Shown: positions 37,201 to 50,088, counted from the stretch's first letter. The stretch: 64,000 nucleotides of DNA from Setoptus koraiensis (GCA_048013815.1 CM106585.1:18042001-18106000), one strand, 5' to 3'. The notes: a model not told the origin generated them from the sequence alone. A program made the numbers and translations.

Positions 37201-40200
37201 GCAAGAGACACGATACTGGCACACGCACAAACAGTTGTCAAGTTGATCGAGAGAAACGACGCACAGCGCCCTGATGCAATGGGCCCAAAAATGAAGATGG
37301 AGTATCGCACAATGTTGCCAGTGGCGCCACAACAACAACAACAACGACAACAACGACAACAACAACAACGACAACAACAACGCAACGACGACAACAACAA
37401 CAACGCGACATTGACAACAACGACGGCCGACAAACAATAAACAACAGTCAACTGCTCCCACTGGCGCCACCAGTCACTTTGCCAGCTGACCAACAACCAG
37501 TGGCTGGCAGTTGGCAAAAAAGAAGACAATTGACAATTGGTGCTGGTCGCACACGATTGCCGCGATACGCCCCCGGTCGCACAATCGCGCAATGTTTGTC
37601 CTTGTCCGCTGACATTGCCAGCCACCGCCGCTCGCCGGCCCGGCCGCGGGCAGCTGGCGAGCCGGTCGCCGATCCGGCTCTGTGCCGATGTCGCGCCGTG
37701 CCACCATGCCGTGCGTCTCCGTGCGCCAGTGTCTCAATGTGCCAATGTCAGGCCGGCCGACCGACAGCGCGAGACGGCACGAGGCCGCCTCCATTAGCGC
37801 ACGGGCGACACATAAACGGCGGCAGCGGTGCCGAAATCAATGAAATAAACGATAACATGATTAGGAACCAATGGTGAGCCAGAGAGCGTGGGGCCCGCTG
37901 ATTGTCGGGCACGCAGAGCTGCAGAGATTTGCAGCAATTGGCCAGTTACTGTGCCGGCGCTGGCAAGCTGTTGGCCCATTTGGCAGTCGATTGGGGCCGG
38001 CTGCTCGCCGGGCAATTGGTCAGCCAGCCAGCGGCAAGACAATGCGCGGCCCGCGACACTAATCCTGTTGATTTGGACGGGGCCATTTGGCCCACTGCTC
38101 TACGGCCAGTGGACGCGCGTACTTTTGTTTATTGGTTATTGTTGCTCGGTCAGATCTGGTATCGGCTGTATCTTGTGTCGCTGGTGCCCGCGCGGCCGGT
38201 TGCGCCGAGCCAGAGAACGGGCGAGCGAGAGCGTCGGGCACCAACGGCCGCGCGACAACGGCCCCATTGGCGGCGCAAGCCCAATAATTCCATAACCACT
38301 CATTTCATAAGTGTAATCAAACTTATATCAGACGAAGCTGGGCATAATTGCGCAACTACTTAGCTCGCGCTCACGATTCGGCCCCACAACACGGCCGCGC
38401 GACTCGACCCCACGACTGGGTCCACGATTTGGCCTTACGATTTAGCAGTCGGTCAGAGGGGCCACTCAAACTAATAACACACACACACACACACACACAA
38501 CGGCGAGCAGCGAGAGCAAAGGATTAGAGCCGCTCATACGCGAACGCCAGCCAATCAAATATCTGTATAATTTATGTCCGCTGTCACATAAATTGTGTTC
38601 GCTTGGTCTCTCAATTGTCGACAGTGTCGACAATTCGCACTGGTGTGTTGTCGCGGCAGCCCCCCCCCCCGCACGCCCGCTGTCATGCAAGCCCGCCGAC
38701 TCTGCAACGCTCAAACGCATTCGTATATACATTTGGGGCTGGCTTGCCATGATGCAAGCTTGCCATATATTTGCCATATATTTGCCGCACATTTGACGCC
38801 TTGCATCTTGTGATTGCTGCGGGCCAATTAGCCGACATTGGCCAGTGACACACGACGACCACGACCACGACAAAAAGCAACATCCAGTCATCTGACTGTC
38901 ACACAAACGACAGCGCTAATTGTTGTCGTTTAATTTGTTAAATTTGTTTGCTGCTGGCGACCGCTCTGCCAGACCCTGCCAGCCACTGCCATGCTGAGTC
39001 CGTTGCGAGTCTGGCGAGCCAGCGGATCGGATTGTGCCATTTGATGCTCGCCAGTTGGGCCACTCTATCCGAGCGGGCGCGTTGAGTAACACAATCGTTG
39101 TGGTCGTTGTTGTTGTCGTCGTTGTTGTCGTTGTTGTTGCTGTTGTTGTTGCTGTTGTTGCAACGGCAGCGCCACAACAATGACGGGCGCGATAATAATC
39201 GCAATGATGGCGGTAATAACAGCACTGATTATAATAATGATGATTCGTGCGTTAGCGGCCGGGCTTGTATTTCACGCTGGCCAATGTCATCTTTCTTTAA
39301 TCAATTTAATCGTGCGCAACAACCACGCAATTACTCGCAACGAGCAGCCACTCGCAACAACAACAACAACAACAGCAGCCAGTGAGCCAGCACAATCTGC
39401 CGAGTAGATGAAGCCGGCGGCCAATTGATTGCTCGCATGATACAAGTTGTATCAAGACGACGATGCAAATCATCTCTCCGCTACTCGACGCGCCGCCTAA
39501 TCTCTCCGGCAACAACACTAATCCCATTAATGCCCCGCGAGTGTCGCCTCCGCCCACAGATGGCGCTGGCGCGGCGGCGCAGGTACCTAGCTCTCTCTGC
39601 CGGCCGGGTCTCGGGCGGCTAGTCTATCGGCCATCGCCGATTTGATTCGTCGTTGGGGCCGGGGGGCCAGACGGGCGCTTATGCTTGCTGGAACGGGCGA
39701 CACAGTGCGCCCGTGGCCGCAGAGTAGAATACAATTTGTGTACAATTGTGTGCAATTGCGGCCGGCAACGCAAACACCGACAACACCGTCGCGAGCCGAA
39801 CGCCGACAACGCTGTCGGGGACGCACGACAAGGGGGAAGCTGCCCGCAGCGGCAAGCCAGTGGCCGCCGCCGGCCGCGAATATCTGGCCGGGGCAGCTCG
39901 CTGGTTTCCGACGCGGCGAGCGCCGGGCCCATTCAGCAATGTGCACGAGCGATTGTGCGCGCGATCCGACCGACAGCGCTCGCCAGCCGACAGCGCTCGC
40001 CAGCCAGAGACAGAGGGAGCGGGAGAGCTTTAGGCCTCATAGAGCACACGCTCGTTGCAAAGAAAAATCGCGCTTATTGGGGCTGCCCGCGTTACGTAAC
40101 AGCACTAGCGGCGCACTAGCTTAGCTCGGCGAGCGGGAGATAATAGATAGCAACAGTAGCGCTCCTGCTGAGAGGCGGCCGCCTATAACGCGCCAGCGGT

Positions 40201-43200
40201 AGCTGTGGCAACAGTCATGCAGTCATAATCATAAGCTTGGCCCCAGCGAGCGCTAATGCCGCCGAGCTAGCTAGCGGAGAAAAAATTGAGTTTCTCGCTT
40301 TGCCGAGCCAGACGGAGCGAGGGCGCACAGCCAGCGCGGGCCAAGCCAAGTAGGCACTAATAGCAGAAACCACCAACCATTAGTTTTGTTGCACAGCGAT
40401 GCTATCTTGGCGAGCAGACGCACAGCCCGACAAGCATGGAGACGCGGCAAGCCAGCCAGAAGCGGCTTATTAAAAGGCATTATGAAGCCGACAGGGATAA
40501 TAATAATGAATGTGACACACACAAACACTGCGGCTGCACTTGGCGCCGCCAGCGCTGCGCCGCTCCGGCAAGGTTACCCCTAATGCCGTCCGTCCATCCA
40601 GCCAGCTCCGTTCGTTGGCGAGCTAGCTTGCCGGAGCTGCCCGAGCCGCCCGCTAACGACGGCCGCGGCCGGCTTGCCGCCGGCCCGACGGTGCGGCGCC
40701 GCCGTCTTAGGCCGGGCGCGCACCGGCGGGTAGGCGCGCAAACGCGGCCAGCCAGCTCGCCGGGTTCGCCCGCTGCTCGCTGCGTCGGCCGTGCACGTAC
40801 TGGCGCCGCCGCCGCACGGACCAGTGGGCACAACGTCGCGCAGCGCGTCACACGAGTTGGCCCGTGCACGACAACTGGAGCACAACAGCGGCACAGCAGC
40901 GCGCAGCGCTGGCAAGCTAGCTCGCCAATGAACAGGGACGGCTGACTGGTCGCCGAGCGAGCCGCTTGCGCTGCGCCCGGTCGGAGGGCACCGATGTCGC
41001 GCGCGTACGGCGCCCACCGCCCGTGCACCGTGCACCAGTATAACCGTACATTGCACCAGTATAACCGTGTATTATGAACGGCGCGCAATGTGCTGCAAGA
41101 GTGCCATGGAACAGCGAGCAACACGGTGCCAGCGCCAAGTACGCTGGCCCGCCGAGGGCGCCTGCGCGCGGCCGAGCTCCGCGTACTCGGGGCGCACAAG
41201 CCGCCGCATTGACTGGCTGGCCGGCGGCCAGCCAGCCAGCCAGCCGCTAATGCTGCCATTGTCGGCATGGCCGGGATTGGCAGCGGCATTGTTGTTGCGA
41301 CTGCTGGCCGGCCCGGCCCGGCGCGCCGTTGCCGCTGCGATTGTTGGCAAGCCCAAATCTGCGCGGCGCCGCATCGCTGGCGAGCCGCCCGACACAACAC
41401 ACAACGCTGCTCGACACACAGCGCCGCTCAACACACAGCGCCGCACAGCAGTGAAAGTGTGCGGCGTATAGCGCTGCATAACTGCTGTTACATAACGGCG
41501 CGATGCGTCGCAGTTACACACTGACTGGGCTACAGTGGCGCCCGGCAAGCATAACACACTGGCCTGCCTAACGCGAGCCAGCGCGATGCAAGGTAGCCGG
41601 CGCCGGTGTATAAATAGCCAGCCACTACTGCTGTCCAGCGCTGGCCGCAGCCGTGTGCAAGTCGGACGCGAGTGGATGCTAGAGCGCGCGCTTATCTAAT
41701 AATAAGTTTTTGATCAAGAGCAACTCCGCACATCAATCATGGGGCATCCGCCGCTGCATCCTCTCATTTCGGCGCGCTGCCGGATCGCGCACAACAGTGT
41801 TGTCAGTCGGCGGCTCGCCGGCGCTGCCTGAAAACAGCGCCAGCGCTGACCGAGGAGAGACGCCGGCGAGCGAGCGGACACCGGCGGAGACGGCCGGCGC
41901 TCATTACTTTATTAGCGCGCGGCACAGCGGCGAGGCGCGAACGCCAAAGTGCGGCCCGCGGCGCGTCCGCGGGACAATGACACACAGCGCAAGGCGGCCC
42001 GTCGTCATTTTGTTTATTTTTATTGTCGCCGGTGTCTAATAACCAGGTTAATCATATTATGCGGCCGGCGGAGACAACGAGCCGCCCAGAAGCCCCTGAA
42101 GCAGCCATCTAAGCGCCCGCAAGAGCGCGCCATAATGGCCGTGTGCATGAATATTGTCGTTTAGCTGCTCACTTGGCGGCCCGTTATTGATGGCGGCGAC
42201 GCGGCAAGCCAGTTGTCGGTTGTCATAGTATCCGGCGCCCCAGTATCGGGAACGGCGCACCTGCTACGCGTGCTATACTGGCCTAGTATTAATAGGCGCT
42301 GCGTGCGCTATGTGCGGCTAGATCGCTGATATGCGATACTGACGCAAGCTGGCCGCGCGCGGCGCGGCACACGAGACGATTGTGCCGCTCGTCAGGCGGC
42401 ACAATTGCATTAGTCGAGGCTCGTAGATTATTATGATTGTATGTATATTATGTATATCATATGGCACACCGCGCGCTAACGGCTGTGCTGCTCGGGCCAG
42501 TTCGTTAGCGCGCGCAATGCGCTTTGCGCGTCTTGCCAGTGAGGTGAGCCAAGTGCGGTGAGCAATTATTTCGCCATTTTTAAGAATATCACAAAGCGTG
42601 GTAATAGTAGACAGACCGACAATTGAATAACTCAAAATAATGATAATAAAATACACAAAATAAAACAACTTGATCTATGCGCCGGGCGGGTGTGCGCGGC
42701 GCCCCAGCCAGCGGGCGGCGGGGCCGGCGGGCCAACGGGCCAACGGGAGCCAGCACAGGCAGCGGTGGCGGCAAATGAAGCGCGGATATAGAGCCGCGCA
42801 CGGTGCAGCGGGCCATATAGTGGTGGTTGTGGTGGCATAGAATATTCGCGGCCAGCATGGCATAATCGAATGAAAGGCGCGCACACACAGCGGCAGCAGC
42901 AGCAGACTGCCAACTTGCGCTTTTATAGTCGCGCTGGCTGCCAGCGACTGGCTGCCGGAGACTGGCTGCCGGAGACTGGCAAGACGCACACACACAAATC
43001 GAATCTGCAATCGCAAGCACACACACCACAGAGTTTGTGAGTAGAACTTTTGGAGCCGTTGCTGCCGCACCGCCGAGCTCCACATTGGACGGCTTGCAGC
43101 GCTTGCGGTGCTTGTGGTGCGCGCGATACGTATTATGCTGGCTGGCTGGCTGAGTGTGTGTGCGAGTTGGAGATACGCGCAATCGAACTCTTGCTCTTTG

Positions 43201-45840
43201 CTCGCTCGCTAGCCACACATACTGTGTAGTAAGGCAGTAGTAGTGCACACACACACACGAGTAATGCGGCTCGCAAGCAGTAGCACCAGATATTCGATTG
43301 TCGTTCGTTAGTCTCGTTAGTTGTGTCGTGTCGCCCGTTGTGTTGTTCTATTGTTGGTGCTTCTTGTGGCGCGCGCACTCACACACACACACACACAGAA
43401 CAATTGGCCAGAATTGCATCAAGCAAACACACATACACAATCATTTGTGCAACCGCCGCCATTTGTAAAATAATTACAATTCGACCATTAAACTCACCTC
43501 AGTTCGCTATTAATACGTTAATACGTAGCAATAATAACAAGCACTTCATGTTGCGCCGTTGTCAAGACACACACACAAACAGCAAACAAGAGACACAAAT
43601 CGATGTATCGCCATTATTAGTAATTTGAATATTATCATTATTATTGTTTAAATGATCGCGTGCAGCTAGAATTAACTGGCAACAACCGACCGGCACGCTC
43701 CGTCTTGCCAGAGTCTGTCTTCGCAGTCTGTCTTGGCAGTCTGTCTCCAAGTTGCAGCAGCAGCAGCCATCACCAAGGAGATAACAAGCCAATCGCCACC
43801 ATTGCTACTCGCGAGAGCGCAGACTTATTATTTGTATTATTACTATTATTATCCATTATTATCATTCAGTCGAACAGCAGCAGCACTAACAATCAATCAA
43901 GCTCCAGCGCAACAGTAATCACTGGACCGGGCCATTAACATTACAAGCCAGCAGCAACGCCAATTACATAACATTGCGCATTACATGTTGCTGGTTATTT
44001 AGTGATTTTTTACACACTCTGGGCGCCAACATGTCAGCGGCCGCCTGTTACAGCAACCGCCTGTGAGCTTGCCGCTTCCGTTGCTCAAGAGCCGGCCCAG
44101 CTTCGTCTTGTTGTGCCGTCATCCCGTCAGAGCATCCCTCGCTCGCTCTGACTGTCTGTCCTTTGCGGAATCGTTATCATCGCCACTGAACATAATCCAA
44201 ACCGAACAATTCAAATCGAACACATCACAATAATAAATTATTACACAACACACACCGACATACACACACACACACACATATTCACATTACAGCCGCCTAC
44301 AAGCGCAAGCAAACAGAACACAGAAGCAAACAGAAAGAATTGAAAGCGAGAAACAGCTAACCATAGCTAGCTTGCTAGCTGGCTTGGCGGAAGACTGCAT
44401 GAGAGTGCGGAGAGCGAGAGGGAGGGAGGAGAGAGAGATCAAAATAAGTATTGGATAAGTGAGCCAGAGATAGAAGGACTTGACTTGGCTAGGCTCGGCT
44501 AGACTTGAATTGACTCTCCACAGTGATACAGTGAGAGCACAACACACACACACACAGTTAGTGGCTGAGTGACTTTTTCATTTTAGATCCATGATTCACA
44601 GCTACATCTCTCGCTCTCTCTCTCTCGCCCTCTCTCTCTCTCTCGCACTCTCACTACGCCTATGAGTGTGTGTAATAGCATCATCGCCAACACCATTGTC
44701 CCCGTCATTTTGTGTCAAGCCTCGATATAGTCAGTGTGAGTGTGTGTGTGTGTGCGTGTGTGTCTCATCATCAATTAATTTCATCAATTGTGATAATAAT
44801 AATGATGATTGACTCTACAATACCAACACCACCACCATTCGTTGATAGTAATAATAATAATTGTGACCGTCATCATCATTGTGAGATCATTATGTAATTA
44901 ATACTACTCATTGTTGTTGTTGTTGCTGTTACCATACTACACATACACAAACACAAACAGATACTCATCATATTTATATATGTGAACGACTGACGCCAGC
45001 ACACATAATATCTTCATTATTATTATTATTATTATTGTTATTACTATTATTATAAATATCTCTCTGGGCAACAGCAACGTAACATGGTGTTGAAACGGAG
45101 ACAAAAATCTATATCTGACTCCAACTAGGAATTTGGAAAAAGTGGAAAGATATCAACAAGCACGAATCAGCTTATCTTACAACAAGGAGAGCCTAGGGCC
45201 AACCTTGTTGTAAGTGTGTGCTGTCTTTCTCTTTTTCACTCTATCCTTTTCTCAATCTTTGGCATACGCACAGATATACACACACAAATAAACAAATAGG
45301 CTCACTATCTCATTACTCATACATCACATCCAAAAAGATGCATACTTACAAAAAAGAGAAAACCACGTTGAGACAAGAACCCCTATAGAACAACCACAAC
45401 AACATACATCAACGACAACACTGAAACTCAACTACACAAATTATATTGTTGTCACTTGAAAATTGAGATAATTATCATTACTTCAAGATTGAGATCGAAA
45501 AAAATTGATATCCGACATAAAGGCGACATTACATATTAATAGTATCGACCGACAACTTAGTGAATCAAGCCGGAGCAAACTTTCTTTTGCCAGTCCATGT
45601 TGATGACTTGATTTAATGGGACTCGGCGCACCCATCTCACTCACGAGCGTTAGAAGCGCATACTGAAGATCGAATACAGACAAAAGCAAAGTAGAATAAT
45701 AATAATATAAATGAAAACTTGATAATAATAATTTCCAAGCTCGCTACACCTGTGTGTTCACGTTAAAAACAAACAAGAAAATATTACACTGTACTCACGA
45801 GCGATGAGAGAAGAAATATTACTCGAATACTTGGAAACAT

Positions 45841-45854
45841 AAATCAAGGTAAGT
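45841..45854 (+). other. Candidate 5' UTR exon splice donor
   Basis: AAATCAAG/GTAAGT, an excellent metazoan donor, 482 bp before the PMCA ATG. An acceptor AG directly precedes that ATG (46329-46330), although its upstream tract is purine-rich. If used, the intron would be 45849-46330. Transcript data are needed to decide. Confidence 0.4.
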
Positions 45855-46288
45855 GATAAATCTTACAGAGAGCAACAACTAATATGAAACTGTGATACCA
45901 TGAGGTATTAAAAAATGAAAGAAATGAAAAGAAAAAAAAACAGTGAATAGATTTGAAATAGGCGGTACCAGGGGCGCATGCGTGTTTCTTACCTTTGGAT
46001 TTTATATAAGTGCATCTATTTACGTAAACCCGAACTGTATGCTAGTAGCTTTTCGCATTTATTTGATACAATATAGCAGACTAGTCAGGCAGGCGAGACA
46101 AGTTGAGAGCGAGAGAGAGAGAGAGAGGTGTTGGGTAGATATTGCTGGACATCTATGTGTATTTGCGGCACGTATTTCAAAACTTACTAACATTTAGACA
46201 AACTTATCTTATATCACGATCATCACAAAATTATTCTACTCATATGCTGCCCCTGCGGCATGCATCATCAAAAAAACGTCTCAAAAAC

Positions 46289-46330
46289 ACGAAAACTGCC
46301 AGCAGAAAGACGAAAACTGCCAGCAGAAAG
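46289..46330 (+). repeat. Two perfect 21-bp tandem copies abutting the PMCA ATG
   Basis: 46289-46309 and 46310-46330 are identical 21-mers, ending directly before the ATG and in frame with it (TKTASRK twice, if translated). They are absent upstream of copy 2. They could be 5' UTR, the end of an intron, or a basic N-terminal extension. Confidence 0.9.
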
Positions 46331-49033
46331 ATGAGCGACCAATACCTGTCCCTGGCCCAGTTGAGGGAACTTATGGACCATAAGGGCCAGGAAGCAGTCA
46401 GATATATCAAAGAAAAATTTGGAACCCCTCAAAATTTATGCCTTCAATTAAATACCTCATCCAACGAAGGTCTATCAGGCAACGAAGATGACATTAATCA
46501 ACGAAAACAGTTATATGGTGAAAACTCAATTCCACCCTCTAAACCAAAAACATTTCTGCAATTAGTGTGGGAGGCATTACATGATGCTACATTGATTATA
46601 TTAGAGATAGCTGCAATTATTAGTTTAGCTTTAGCATTTTACTCAGCGCCAGCTGTAGACGAAGAAGATGGACCACATGGAGATGCGTCAGAACAAGAGG
46701 CCAGCTGGATAGAGGGTGCCGCCATTTTAGTTTCGGTATTGATTGTAGTTATCGTGACAGCCTTTAATGATTATACAAAAGAGAAACAATTTCGTGGATT
46801 ACAAAATCGTATTGAAACAGAACATAAATTTGCTGTTATTAGAGGCGGTGAAGTTATACAAATTCCAGTCAGTGACCTAGTGGTCGGCGACATATGTCAA
46901 GTAAAATATGGTGATTTATTACCAGCTGATGGTGTTATTATTCAAAGTAATGACCTAAAAGTAGACGAGAGTTCGCTTACTGGCGAATCAGACCATCTTA
47001 GAAAAGGCGAAGATAGTGATCCAATATTGTTTAGTGGTACACATGTCATGGAGGGAAGCGGTCGAATGGTTGTGACAGCCGTTGGTATTAACTCTCAAGC
47101 TGGTATTATATTTGCCCTATTGGGAGCTGCTCAAACAAAAGATGATGAAGATAAGAAGGCGGCTAGAAAACAAGCGAAAAAGTCGCGAAAAGCCAGGACT
47201 AAGTCGCAACCGGACATCGAAATGCAAACTAGCATGAAGACTAGCCAATCTGGCCAGGCAGGTGTTGCCGGTCAAACAGTGTCAGCAATAACAGAAAATT
47301 CTCCTATGATGGCAAATGCTATCTCTACTACTACTACTACTACTGCCAAACCGCACGATGCAACTAGTCAACAACTACAAGATGCAACTACTCAGCCTGG
47401 TGATCAACAAAGAAAATCTACCCAAGATGAGGAGCCTAATCGTCATAAAGACAAATCGGTTCTACAAGCAAAACTAACTAAACTAGCCATTCACATCGGT
47501 TATGCCGGATCAGGTATAGCTGTTATGACCGTCTTGATATTAATTATTCGTTTTATTATTACAAAATTTGTTGTTGAACGACAACAATGGCACATGCATC
47601 ATATACAATATTTTGTTAAATTTATCATTATTGGTGTTACTGTATTAGTTGTGGCAGTACCAGAGGGTCTACCATTGGCTGTAACGTTGGCATTGGCTTA
47701 TTCTGTAAAGAAAATGATGAAAGACAACAATTTAGTTCGTCATTTAGATGCTTGCGAGACAATGGGTAATGCCACTGCAATATGTTCAGATAAAACTGGA
47801 ACATTAACTACTAATCGTATGTCTGTAGTGCAATCGTATGTTTGCGGAAAGCGTTTTCATCAACCAAAACCCGACAATCAATATCTGACGCCTAAAGTAG
47901 TAGATTTACTTGTAGATGCAATATCGTTAAATAGTGCATACACAACACGAATTATGATGCCAGATACTCCAGGTGATTTGCCCAAGCAAGTGGGTAACAA
48001 AACTGAATGCTCATTATTAGGTTATGTATTAGATTTAGGACGTGATTATCAATCAGTAAGAAACTCATATCCCGAACAAAGGCTTTACAAGGTTTACACT
48101 TTTAATAGTGTTCGAAAATCAATGTCAACTGTTATCCAGTTACCTGACAATGCCGGTTTTCGGGTATTCACCAAGGGCGCCTCAGAGATAGTAATGAAAA
48201 AGTGCGTATTTATTTATGGCGAAAATGGAGAATTGAAACGATTTTCTCAGCAAGAACAAGAACGTGTACAGCAACAAGTAATAGAACCAATGGCGTGCGA
48301 TGGATTGCGTACAATTTGTATAGCATACAAAGATTATGTATGGAATCCTAAACAAATGAATGAAGTCAAAATGGATGCAGAACCAGATTGGGAAGACGAG
48401 TCAGCTATAGTTTCTCGCTTGACATGTTTGTGTATTGTAGGTATTGAAGATCCAGTAAGACCTGAAGTACCAGACGCTATTAAGAAATGTCAGCGAGCCG
48501 GCATCACTGTTCGAATGGTCACTGGTGACAATGTAAATACTGCTCGATCAATTGCAATCAAATGTGGCATAGTTACACCAGGCGAAGATTGGCTTATTTT
48601 AGAGGGTAAAGAGTTCAACAAGCGTATACGAGACGCAAACGGAGAGGTACAACAACATTTGTTTGATAAAGTGTGGCCTCGTCTTCGTGTTTTAGCTCGT
48701 TCGTCTCCATCTGATAAATACATTCTAGTCAAGCATATTATTGAGAGTAAATTGAATCCTAATCGTGAAGTGGTAGCCGTAACAGGAGACGGTACAAATG
48801 ACGGTCCTGCATTGAAGAAAGCCGATGTTGGATTCGCCATGGGCATTGCTGGTACAGACGTTGCAAAAGAGGCCTCAGATATTATACTAACAGACGACAA
48901 TTTTTCAAGTATAGTCAAAGCTGTGATGTGGGGCAGAAACGTCTATGATTCTATAGCGAAGTTTTTACAATTTCAACTCACTGTGAATGTTGTTGCAGTG
49001 ATAGTTGCCTTCATAGGAGCTTGTGCCATCGAG
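46331..49033 (+). CDS. PMCA: Plasma membrane Ca2+-ATPase (PMCA) copy 1, exon 1
   Basis: The first 901 codons of a P2B-type ATPase, which uses ATP to pump cytosolic Ca2+ out across the plasma membrane, usually against H+. Visible in order: TM1 (about 75-105) and TM2 (about 126-148); actuator motif TGES at 217-220; a long basic and Thr-rich insert (about 275-380, including [13 protein letters not shown] and a Thr run) where vertebrate PMCAs have splice site A; TM3 (about 386-415); TM4 with PEGLP (444-448); phosphorylation motif CSDKTGTLT with Asp487; nucleotide-binding KGASE (615-619); MVTGDN (729-734); hinge [12 protein letters not shown] from 818; and TM5 at the end. All catalytic residues are intact. 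The start chosen is MSDQYL, because the duplicated copy at 61993 also begins there with an upstream in-frame stop. The frame stays open back to 46142. It ends at GAG/GTAAGT, phase 0. Confidence 0.95.
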
Positions 49034-49167
49034 GTAAGTGCATATTTTGTTACAGTTGTTAATATATATATATATCACTATATGTATATATCACTTTTCC
49101 TCTATGTTGCTTTCTACTAATTTTCGAACTACTTACATGTTTATGTTTGTTTACTATGGAAATACAG

Positions 49168-49593
49168 GACAGTCCACTCAAGGCCGTTCAAATGCTTTGG
49201 GTCAACCTAATCATGGACACGTTAGCTTCTTTAGCCTTAGCTACCGAGATGCCGACACAAAGTCTATTGTTGAGAAAACCATATGGTCGCACCAAACCGC
49301 TCATTTCTCGGACCATGATGAAAAACATTGTTGGTCATGCCATATATCAACTAGTCGTCATCTTTTCTTTGTTATTCTTTGGACACAGATTGTTTGACAT
49401 TGACTCAGGTTTGAGCGTACCTCTTCACGCTCCACCATCACAACATTTTACAATCATATTTAATACTTTTGTTATGATGACGCTATTCAACGAGATCAAC
49501 TCTCGTAAGATCCATGGCGAGCGTAATATTTTTCAAGGATTATTTACAAATCCCATATTTTATGGTATCGTTATTGTTACAGCGATCGCTCAA
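49168..49593 (+). CDS. PMCA: PMCA copy 1, exon 2 (TM6 to TM9)
   Basis: 142 codons in phase 0. The preceding intron (49034-49167, 134 bp) has GTAAGT and a TACAG acceptor; the following intron (49594-49689, 96 bp) begins GTAAGT. The exon starts [20 protein letters not shown], the signature TM6 block whose Asn and Asp form the Ca2+ site of P2B pumps. It then encodes TM7 ([19 protein letters not shown]), TM8 ([14 protein letters not shown]) and most of TM9 ([12 protein letters not shown]). The tight introns and conserved reading frame show a functional gene structure. The window ends before copy 2 would reach this exon. Confidence 0.93.
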
Positions 49594-49689
49594 GTAAGTA
49601 TATGAAGATACCCATTTCCAGATCATACTATTCGTATTGCTATCAACATCTCATCCATTTTCTATCTCACAATCATCTCTTTATTACAG

Positions 49690-49983
49690 GTTATTATAGT
49701 GCAATATGGTGGCGTCGCATTTTCCACTGCCGCCCTCACGCTTGACCAATGGCTTTGGTGTATATTCTTTGGCATAGGTGTGTTGGTATGGGGTCAACTC
49801 ATCACCACTATACCAACCAAGAAGATACCGAAAAAATTCACCTGGGGCAGCGGACCACCCGATGAAATGTTAGACGTTGCTTCATCGCTTGTTGAGGACG
49901 GCAGTAGTGGTTCATTGAGCCAGGATGTCAAGAGGAGCGGGCAAATTCTTTGGATCCGCGGTTTGACCAGACTACAAACTCAG
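49690..49983 (+). CDS. PMCA: PMCA copy 1, exon 3 (TM10 and start of calmodulin site)
   Basis: 98 codons in phase 0 after a TTATTACAG acceptor. It encodes the end of TM9 and TM10 (LDQWLWCIFFGIGVLVWGQL), the cytosolic tail with an acidic stretch, and the first half of the calmodulin-binding domain (RSGQILWIRGLTRLQTQ). It ends CAG/GTATGT. In vertebrate PMCAs the calmodulin domain is interrupted at the same point (after IQTQ) by splice site C. The common part of the protein is 1,141 residues to here, the usual length for the family before the variable tail. Confidence 0.93.
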
Positions 49984-50088
49984 GTATGTTTGATGCATTT
50001 GCATAATACCACCATAGCACAAGCACAACAACAAGCACAACATTTAGCGCTTAAAAGGCAGAGTGTCAGTTCACCCACACAAACTTAG
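49984..50088 (+). CDS. Possible read-through C-terminus of PMCA (intron 3 retention)
   Basis: If the donor at 49983/49984 is not used, the frame continues for 34 codons (Gln- and Ala-rich, ending SSPTQT) to a TAG at 50086-50088. That isoform would have only the first half of the calmodulin domain and 1,175 residues. A Gln/Ala-rich low-complexity tail in the start of an intron may simply be chance. There is no poly(A) signal directly after it. Confidence 0.25.
   Translation, partial: VCLMHLHNTTIAQAQQQAQHLALKRQSVSSPTQT

Larger units (their letters stand above)
20110..42000. other. GC-rich non-coding domain, right part
   Basis: Continues the composition and word usage of 3.9-19.6 kb: frequent GGGGCCCC, CTGGCC/GGCCAG words, minisatellites of 9, 22 and 24 bp, perfect inverted repeats, and short AT-rich patches (22163-22210, 25735-26300). 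No protein domain, tRNA or rRNA is recognised. The longest plus-strand frames are stop-poor composition effects. Consensus-like splice donors exist (CCAG/GTGAGT near 36520), so unrecognised non-coding first exons of the downstream gene are possible. Confidence 0.6.
42001..46330. other. Upstream region of PMCA copy 1, composition transition
   Basis: GC content falls progressively and simple repeats dominate: CA/GT runs (about 43240, 43380, 44260, 44740), a GA/CT tract near 44600-44645, and an ATT array at 45013-45055. No protein-coding gene is recognised. A near-consensus donor CAAG/GTAAGT sits at 45848/45849, so part of this interval probably is the 5' UTR exon and promoter of the PMCA gene. 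A TTTACGTAAA site lies at 46019-46028. Confidence 0.5.

Noticed and set aside
36838..37440. 200-codon plus-strand frame with Leu-rich and Gln-rich segments
   Set aside because: It is made by two trinucleotide arrays (GTTGTTGGC type and CAACAACGA type). There are no domains, and the opposite strand is equally open.
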